20,852 nt of DNA, taken from assembly GCA_002376715.1 (NCBI GenBank), contig DFOK01000065.1, positions 1-20,852 of the forward strand. Reading direction: 5' to 3'. The notes beneath the pieces were generated by a model that was not told the DNA's origin, made no database searches, and worked only from the letters and a program-made list of their open reading frames with translations. Every line of letters starts with the position of its first letter. The first letter of the stretch is position 1. The DNA comes from Bacteroidales bacterium UBA3543 (GTDB lineage Bacteria > Bacteroidota > Bacteroidia > Bacteroidales > UBA932). Of the stretch, positions 15,532-20,852 are shown piece after piece. A program made the translations under genes and the position numbers.

Positions 15532-18357
15532 ATGCCACTCAAATTCGTTGACAGACATAATGGTCCGAGGGATTTCCAGGAAAAACAGATGTTGGAAAGA
15601 CTCGGAGTATCATCAATTGATGAACTGATAAAACAAACCGTACCCGAAGATATTCTCCTAAAAGAGCCTCTGGCTCTGGAGCCGGCACTCTCCGAGCACG
15701 AATACACAGCTCGTCTCAAAGAGACTGCAGCCCGCAACAAGCCTTTCCGCTCCATGATAGGAATGGGTTATTATGGCACAGCCTCACCTGCAGTAATCAT
15801 TCGCAACATTCTCGAGAATCCCTCCTGGTATACCTCTTACACTCCCTACCAGGCAGAAATTTCACAAGGTCGTCTCGAGGCTCTGATTAATTTTCAGACA
15901 ATGATTTCATCCCTGACGGGATTCAACCTCTCCAACTGTTCAATGCTGGATGATGCTACTGCCGCTGCTGAAGCTATGAGGATGATGTATGAACTGCGTA
16001 GCCGTGATGCGGTAAAGGCAGGCAAAAATGTATTCTTTGTGGACAAAAACATCTTCCCACAGGTACTCTCGGTACTTGAAACACGGGCAGACGCCCTAGA
16101 CATTGAAATAGTACTCGGTGACTACGCTGATTGTCAATTTGACGAAAAATGCTACGGAGCCATTCTCCAGTATCCGGCAGCAAACGGCGAAGTAAGAGAT
16201 TACAGCTCATTCTGCGCCAAAGCTCATGAAAAGGGCATTCTCGTAACAGCCTATTGCGACCTCCTTGCACTTGCGCTGCTCAAGGAACCTGCTGCCTGGG
16301 GCGCCGACATCGCAGTAGGCACAGCCCAGAGATTCGGACTCCCGATGGGCTTCGGCGGCCCTACAGCCGGCTATATAGCTACTTCAGATGCATTTAAACG
16401 CAATATTCCCGGTCGTATAGTGGGAATCTCCGTAGACCGTCACGGTAACCCTGCAGTACGCCTTGCACTTCAGACACGCGAACAGCATATCAAAAGAGAG
16501 AGGGCTACATCCAACATTTGCACTGCCACGGCATTGATGGCTACAATGTCGGGAATGTTTGCACTATATCATGGGCCGAAAGGTATCCGTGAGATAGCCA
16601 TGAATGCGTACGGCTATGCTCATGCCGTAGCTGACGTGCTCCGCAAGAACGGCTACAAACTGGCTGCAGAAAACTTCTTCGATACCATCGAAATAATCGG
16701 AGCAGAGGGCATTGAGTTTGATCCAGCACAAATCAACTTCAGAACTGAAGAGGCTGGTATTAACTTCTGCTACACCTCTGACAATACCATAATCATCAGC
16801 TTTGACGAGCTCTCAACCCATGAAGAGGCCTCTCTTATCGGGCGCATTTTCGGCTGTGTGGACATATGCCCCGGCATTCCGGCAGAGCCCAAGTATATGA
16901 AGAGAGAGACACCAATTCTCACCTCCGAAATATTCAGCAAATACCATTCTGAGACGGATATGATGCGCTACATCAAGAAACTCGAGCGCCGCGATATCTC
17001 CCTCACCCATTCCATGATACCTCTCGGCAGCTGCACAATGAAGCTTAATGCGGCAGTAGAAGTAATGCCTATGAGTTGGAGTGAATTTGGTAATGTACAC
17101 CCATTCGCACCAACCGATCAGGTGGAAGGCTCACTACAGGTAATCAAAGAATTGGAGCATGATCTTGCCGTCATTACCGGACTGGACGGTTGCTCACTGC
17201 AGCCCAATAGCGGCGCTGCAGGCGAATACGCAGGCCTTATGGCCATCCGTGCATATCACCGGGCAAACGGTGATGCACACCGTAATATAATCATTATTCC
17301 TACCTCTGCACACGGCACTAACCCCGCCTCTGCAGCTATGGCCGGTTACAATATAGTACTTGTGGGCTGTGATGACAATGGCAACATTAATGTTGAAGAA
17401 CTTCGTGAAAAGGCAGTTGCCAACCGCGACAATCTGGCCGGAATAATGATCACCTATCCTTCCACCCACGGTGTATTTGAGGTAAAAATCCGGGAAATCT
17501 GCAAAATAATTCATGAAAACGGCGGTCAGGTCTATATGGACGGTGCCAATATGAATGCCCAGGTAGGTCTTACCAACCCCGGCCACATCGGTGCCGACGT
17601 ATGCCACCTAAACCTTCACAAGACCTTCGCAATGCCTCATGGCGGCGGCGGTCCCGGTGTAGGTCCAATTTGCGTAGCAAAACATCTCACTCCCTATCTC
17701 CCGGGGCACCCGATACTACCTGAGTGCGGTGGAGTCAACATGACAGCAGTTGCTGCAGCTCCCTACGGCAGTCCTCTGCTACTCCCCATTACTCACGCTT
17801 ACATCAAATTGCTTGGTGCTGATGGACTCCGCAAGGCTACTGAGATAGCTATCCTCAACGCCAATTACCTGGCGGTACAACTGGAACCGGAACTTAAAAC
17901 TCTTTATACCGGTGACAAAGGCCGTGTTGCTCACGAATGCATCGTAGACTTCCGACATTTCCGTTCAGAATATGGAGTGGATGCAACCGATATCGCAAAA
18001 CGTCTTATGGACTTCGGATTCCACGCCCCCACTCTTTCATTCCCCGTGCATGAGACCTTAATGGTAGAGCCTACGGAAAGCGAATCTCTCCCTGAACTTG
18101 ACAGATTTGTGGAAGCATTGAAGTACATCGTGGCTGAGTGTGAAGATATTAAGGCCGGACGACTCGATAAGGATGACAACCCCATTAAAATGGCACCTCA
18201 TACTGCTTGTGAGGTTTGTTCAGACAACTGGACACATCCTTACAGCCGTGAGCAAGCCGCTTATCCTCTCGAGTGGATCCGCGACAACAAATTCTGGCCA
18301 CACGTTGCACGCGTAGACAATGGTTACGGTGACCGCAATCTGGTAACTACAGTATAG
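15532..18357 (+). CDS. gcvP: Glycine dehydrogenase (decarboxylating), P-protein of the glycine cleavage system
   Basis: The P-protein decarboxylates glycine with pyridoxal phosphate and passes the aminomethyl group to the lipoyl H-protein. The 941-residue chain is the fused form containing both halves found as separate GcvPA and GcvPB in some bacteria. The N-terminal half shows GMGYYGT, YTPYQAEISQGRLEAL, and the degenerate cofactor-fold region GTAQRFGLPMGFGGP. The C-terminal half has GSCTMKLN, QPNSGAAGEYAG, STHGVFE, the PLP-binding lysine K697 in NLHKTFAMPHGGGGPG, and ends with DNGYGDRNLV. It stands alone: 70 nt after rodA with its own promoter, and no gcvT or gcvH in the window. It is convergent with rplQ across the repeat element and terminator. 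Length and motifs are complete. Confidence 0.97.
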   Translation: MPLKFVDRHNGPRDFQEKQMLERLGVSSIDELIKQTVPEDILLKEPLALEPALSEHEYTARLKETAARNKPFRSMIGMGYYGTASPAVIIRNILENPSWYTSYTPYQAEISQGRLEALINFQTMISSLTGFNLSNCSMLDDATAAAEAMRMMYELRSRDAVKAGKNVFFVDKNIFPQVLSVLETRADALDIEIVLGDYADCQFDEKCYGAILQYPAANGEVRDYSSFCAKAHEKGILVTAYCDLLALALLKEPAAWGADIAVGTAQRFGLPMGFGGPTAGYIATSDAFKRNIPGRIVGISVDRHGNPAVRLALQTREQHIKRERATSNICTATALMATMSGMFALYHGPKGIREIAMNAYGYAHAVADVLRKNGYKLAAENFFDTIEIIGAEGIEFDPAQINFRTEEAGINFCYTSDNTIIISFDELSTHEEASLIGRIFGCVDICPGIPAEPKYMKRETPILTSEIFSKYHSETDMMRYIKKLERRDISLTHSMIPLGSCTMKLNAAVEVMPMSWSEFGNVHPFAPTDQVEGSLQVIKELEHDLAVITGLDGCSLQPNSGAAGEYAGLMAIRAYHRANGDAHRNIIIIPTSAHGTNPASAAMAGYNIVLVGCDDNGNINVEELREKAVANRDNLAGIMITYPSTHGVFEVKIREICKIIHENGGQVYMDGANMNAQVGLTNPGHIGADVCHLNLHKTFAMPHGGGGPGVGPICVAKHLTPYLPGHPILPECGGVNMTAVAAAPYGSPLLLPITHAYIKLLGADGLRKATEIAILNANYLAVQLEPELKTLYTGDKGRVAHECIVDFRHFRSEYGVDATDIAKRLMDFGFHAPTLSFPVHETLMVEPTESESLPELDRFVEALKYIVAECEDIKAGRLDKDDNPIKMAPHTACEVCSDNWTHPYSREQAAYPLEWIRDNKFWPHVARVDNGYGDRNLVTTV

Positions 18358-18369
18358 TTTCGAGTCAGA

Positions 18370-18538
18370 AGTAAGTAGTGTGTAGTTCTGACAAAATATT
18401 TAGTAAGGAACTTTGAGTGGTGTGAGGTACAGGTTGCAGGTTATTTCAGACTCACAAGTTATACGGTAAACCCCGTTCCACGTAACCTGCAACACGCACC
18501 ACTATACACACCACACTACATACTACACACTACATACT
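18370..18538. repeat. Inverted intergenic repeat element, copy B
   Basis: A 17-nt word at 18370-18386 and the reverse complement at 18522-18538 match at 16 of 17 bases (AGTAAGTAGTGTGTAGT against AGTATGTAGTGTGTAGT). Nested inside, GTTGCAGGTT at 18433-18442 pairs perfectly with AACCTGCAAC at 18484-18493. The left arm is G/T-rich, and the right arm is C/A-rich with 7-nt repeats CACTACA, TACTACA, CACTACA (18514-18534), the complement of the TGTAGTG units in copy A at the window start. It also contains GTACAGGTTGCAGGTT (18427-18442), 15 of 16 identical to 53-68. It looks like two repeat copies head to head, or one folding element. No reading frame is evident in it. Confidence 0.65.
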
Positions 18539-18540
18539 CA

Positions 18541-18586
18541 GTAAAAACAAAGATGGCCGAAAAAAATCGGCCATCTCTGTTTTTAC
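18541..18586. terminator. Bidirectional rho-independent terminator between gcvP and rplQ
   Basis: A near-perfect 46-nt palindrome: a 20-bp stem with one mismatch (A18550 against C18577) and a six-A loop. The GC-rich core is GATGGCCGA/TCGGCCATC, and the outer stem is GTAAAAACA/TGTTTTTAC, so a T-rich tract follows the core on both strands. It lies 183 nt after the gcvP stop and 13 nt after the rplQ stop, in a convergent gap, and can end both transcripts. Confidence 0.9.
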
Positions 18587-18599
18587 GTCACTACTCAAG

Positions 18600-19289
18600 C
18601 TATGCGTTACCGGTCTTTCGGGGAGCGAAAACTTTCTTGACAGGAGCTTTTGCCGCTACCTTACCGGTGCTTTTTGGAGCTGCCTTGGGGGCAACTTTAG
18701 AAGCTGTTTTGGGAGCTGCTTTTTTGGCTGCCGGTTTGGTTGCCTTGGGAGCTTTGGGAGCTTTGGGAGCTTTGGCTTCTGTTTCCTCTGTGCCAACCTC
18801 AGCACTTGCTTCTGTGCTTGCCTCCACGCTTGTCTCTACACTCTTATCAGCACTCTTCCTGGAGCGACTACGACGGGTAGCAGGTTTCTTTACACTCTCT
18901 TTTGCGGGTGCATCAGCCTCAAGTACTGCCTTGTTGAAATCTACCAACTCGATATATGCCATATTGGCCCCATCACCAAGACGGAAACCGTTTTTGATAA
19001 TGCGTGTATATCCGCCCGGACGATCAGCAACCTTTGGAGCAACAACGCGGAAAAGCTCGGCTACCGCCTCCTTCTGCTTTAAGTAGCTGAATACTATGCG
19101 GCGTGAGTGTGTTGTGTCCTCTTTTGACTTGGTAATAAGCGGTTCAACATACATTCTCAGGGCTTTGGCCTTTTCCAGAGTAGTCTCAATCCTCTTGTGA
19201 AGGATCAGAGATGATGCCATGTTGGCCAGCATCGCCTTGCGATGTCCGCTCTTGCGTCCTAAACTATTTATTGATCTATTGTGCCTCAT
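18600..19289 (-). CDS. rplQ: 50S ribosomal protein L17 with long C-terminal tail
   Basis: L17 sits near the exit side of the large subunit. Residues 1-118 are the conserved body, from MRHNRSINSLGRKSGHRKAM through RPGGYTRIIKNG (90-101) and GDGANMAYIELVDF (105-118). The protein then continues to 229 residues, whereas the basic family length is about 120-130 and Bacteroidota versions are often near 160. The extra part has three zones: a basic Arg/Ser/Lys stretch (about 128-149), an acidic Ser/Thr/Glu/Val stretch (150-172), and a Lys/Ala/Pro-rich tail (173-229). The tail includes KAPKAPKAPKA, encoded by three perfect 9-bp units at 18745-18771. Its start overlaps the rpoA end by 14 nt. Last gene of the ribosomal operon, ending at the strong terminator. 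Confidence 0.95.
   Translation of the reverse strand: MRHNRSINSLGRKSGHRKAMLANMASSLILHKRIETTLEKAKALRMYVEPLITKSKEDTTHSRRIVFSYLKQKEAVAELFRVVAPKVADRPGGYTRIIKNGFRLGDGANMAYIELVDFNKAVLEADAPAKESVKKPATRRSRSRKSADKSVETSVEASTEASAEVGTEETEAKAPKAPKAPKATKPAAKKAAPKTASKVAPKAAPKSTGKVAAKAPVKKVFAPRKTGNA
18745..18771. repeat. Three tandem 9-bp repeats inside rplQ
   Basis: The unit TTGGGAGCT occurs three times without change, encoding Lys-Ala-Pro units on the minus strand. Identity at third codon positions suggests recent slippage or unequal exchange, so copy number may vary between strains. Confidence 0.85.
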
Positions 19290-20289
19290 TTTCTTGTGCT
19301 TTTATTTCAATATTATACTTGGTAATGTCCATTCCGAAGTTCAGTTTCAATCTGTCCATGAGCATATCAATCTCGTTGAGAGATTTCTTGCCGAAGTTTC
19401 TGAATTTCATCAAATCTGTCCTCTGATGGCAAACAAGGTCGGCAAATGTCTCGATATTTGCAGCTTTAAGGCAGTTGAGTGCCCTTACTGAAAGCTCCAT
19501 ATCTGAGAGCTTGGTGAGAAGGATATGACGCATACGCATAGACTCCTCGTCAAGTTGCTTGCTGTCTTGTTCTACTGCGGTCTCAAGAGTAATCTTTTCA
19601 TCAGAGAAAAGCCAGAAGTGCTGAATCAGGATGGTAGCTGCCTCTTTCAAGGCCTCCTTCGGATGGATTGAGCCATCTGTAGTGATCTCGATGTTGAGTT
19701 TCTCGTAGTCGGTCTTCTGCTCAACACGCCAGTCTTCAACCGAGTATTTCACATTCTTTATAGGAGTGAAAATCGAGTCAATCGCAATCGTTCCGAGGGG
19801 AGCATTATCAACTTTATTTTCTTCTGAAGGAACATAACCTCTTCCCTTGCCGATCCTCATCTCTATGTTGAGCTTAACTGAAGGCTCCATTGAGCAGATG
19901 TGGAGATCGGGATTCAATACTTTAAAAGAGGATAAACTCTTGGAAATATCTTCAGCAGTAAATTCTTGCTTACCACTAACAGTCACGTTCACCACCTCGC
20001 CGTCAACATCTTCTATCATCCTCCTGAGGCGAACCTGCTTGAGGTTGAGAATGATGTCGACAACACTCTCAATAACGCCGGGTATAGTGTCAAATTCGTG
20101 ACTTACACCGTCGATCCTTATTGAGGTGATGGCAAAGCCTTCCAAAGAGGAGAGCAGTATACGACGGAGAGCATTACCTACGGTTATGCCATATCCCGGT
20201 TCCAAGGGACGGAATTCGAAACGACCGAAGGTATCCGTTGCGTCGAGCATTATTACCTTATCCGGTTTTTGAAATGCTAAAATTGCCAT
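19276..20289 (-). CDS. rpoA: RNA polymerase alpha subunit
   Basis: The alpha dimer nucleates RNA polymerase assembly. The 337-residue protein shows the N-terminal assembly domain (about 10-235), with FEFRPLEPGYGITVGNALRR at 24-43 and GKGRGYVPSEEN at 147-158. A linker follows, then the C-terminal domain (about 258-320) with LSDMELSVRALNCLK (261-275, R269 aligning with the E. coli UP-element-binding arginine) and FRNFGKKSLNEI at 296-307. The start ATG is at 20289, 40 nt after rpsD. The 3' end overlaps rplQ by 14 nt. The order rpsD-rpoA-rplQ is the usual end of the alpha operon. Confidence 0.97.
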   Translation of the reverse strand: MAILAFQKPDKVIMLDATDTFGRFEFRPLEPGYGITVGNALRRILLSSLEGFAITSIRIDGVSHEFDTIPGVIESVVDIILNLKQVRLRRMIEDVDGEVVNVTVSGKQEFTAEDISKSLSSFKVLNPDLHICSMEPSVKLNIEMRIGKGRGYVPSEENKVDNAPLGTIAIDSIFTPIKNVKYSVEDWRVEQKTDYEKLNIEITTDGSIHPKEALKEAATILIQHFWLFSDEKITLETAVEQDSKQLDEESMRMRHILLTKLSDMELSVRALNCLKAANIETFADLVCHQRTDLMKFRNFGKKSLNEIDMLMDRLKLNFGMDITKYNIEIKAQENEAQ

Positions 20290-20329
20290 ACTGTTTAAAT
20301 TTTATTAGTGTTTACGCTATAAGCAAGGA

Positions 20330-20852
20330 TTACTTGGAGTACAACTCTACTATAAGTTGCTCATTGATATTCTCAGGAACTTCGCTTCTTAAAGGAACGT
20401 TTGTATACTTACCCTGGAATTTTGCGGCATCCCACTCAAGCCAGGAGAAGTTGGCGGAAGAGTGTGAAAGGCTATCCTGAATAACTTCCAGACTCTTTGA
20501 ACGCTCGCGTACTCCTATGGTTTCACCGGGTCTGACGATGGTGGAAGGGATGTTGCAGACTTCACCGTTGCGGGTGATGTGGCAGTGTGTCACAAGCTGT
20601 CTTGCCGCAGCCCTCGTAGGAGCTATACCCAGACGATAAACGAGATTGTCGAGACGGGACTCGAGGAGCAAAATGAGGTTCTCGCCTGTTTGGCCTTTCA
20701 TCCTGTGTGCTTTGCCATAAAGGTTACGGAACTGTCTCTCGAGAAGCCCATAAGTGTATTTAACTTTCTGCTTCTCGGCGAGCTGAGTACCGTACTCTGA
20801 GGTTTTTTTACGTTTCTTGGCCTGTCCGTGCTGTCCCGGTGGATAATTCTTT
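20330..20852 (-). CDS. rpsD: 30S ribosomal protein S4, N-terminus cut by window edge
   Basis: S4 binds 16S rRNA early in small-subunit assembly and in many bacteria also represses its own operon. The frame runs through the window end, so the true start lies outside. 173 residues are visible, beginning KNYPPGQHGQAKKRKKTSEY. About 28 N-terminal residues are missing if the protein is near the usual 200. YGLLERQFRNLYGKA is conserved. The S4 RNA-binding domain is seen in ESRLDNLVYRLGIAPTRAAA, followed by VTHCHITRNGEVCNIPS. It ends in LIVELYSK. An internal ATG at 20701 is not the start, since conserved S4 sequence continues upstream of it. First of three genes here in the alpha operon. Confidence 0.96.
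   Translation of the reverse strand, partial: KNYPPGQHGQAKKRKKTSEYGTQLAEKQKVKYTYGLLERQFRNLYGKAHRMKGQTGENLILLLESRLDNLVYRLGIAPTRAAARQLVTHCHITRNGEVCNIPSTIVRPGETIGVRERSKSLEVIQDSLSHSSANFSWLEWDAAKFQGKYTNVPLRSEVPENINEQLIVELYSK

Noticed and set aside
18553..19086. A plus-strand open frame rich in Ala/Leu opposite rplQ
   Set aside because: Its repeats are the complement of the Lys/Ala/Pro codons of the L17 tail, and it starts within the terminator hairpin.

Overview
The window reads as chromosomal housekeeping DNA from a member of the Bacteroidota, most likely the order Bacteroidales. Three things point there. Upstream of seven genes there is a TAnnTTTG-type -7 element instead of an E. coli-like -10 box. 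Classical Shine-Dalgarno sequences are mostly absent. The gene order and sequence style (purH-mreB-mreC-mreD-mrdA-rodA, the Lrp-type regulator, a long RodA, L17 with a basic tail) match that phylum. The placement is my inference from family knowledge; no search was run. Coding density is very high, and I see no tRNA, rRNA, CRISPR array, insertion sequence or phage gene.

Layout. 1-200: a gene-free stretch with a G/T-rich repeat element. 201-4486 (minus strand): a class A penicillin-binding protein, D-alanine--D-alanine ligase (ddl) and the release-factor methyltransferase prmC, transcribed in that order with 15- and 17-nt gaps. 4587-6878 (plus): topoisomerase I, divergent from the PBP across a 100-bp shared promoter region. 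6938-7429 (plus): an Lrp/AsnC regulator whose 3' end overlaps the convergent ispD (7404-8087, minus). 8180-15461 (plus): purH followed by the complete elongasome set mreB, mreC, mreD, mrdA (PBP2) and rodA, with overlapping or nearly touching ends. 15532-18357 (plus): a full-length single-chain glycine decarboxylase, gcvP. 18358-18599: a second repeat element with inverted arms, then a strong symmetrical terminator serving both convergent units. 18600 to the window end (minus): the tail of the ribosomal protein operon, rpsD (cut by the window edge), rpoA and rplQ.

Together, the window supplies much of the cell-wall machinery. Ddl makes the D-Ala-D-Ala of the precursor. The class A PBP polymerises and cross-links. 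MreB/C/D with RodA and PBP2 form the elongation complex. IspD provides isoprenoid precursors from which the undecaprenyl lipid carrier is built. The remaining genes cover DNA topology, transcription, translation, purine synthesis and glycine catabolism.

I found no convincing undescribed multi-gene system. The items most worth a second look are the intergenic repeat family built on the 7-mer TGTAGTG (two copies, one an inverted pair), the 100-residue three-zone tail on ribosomal protein L17, the acidic insertion in RodA, and the 26-bp antisense overlap between the Lrp gene and ispD.
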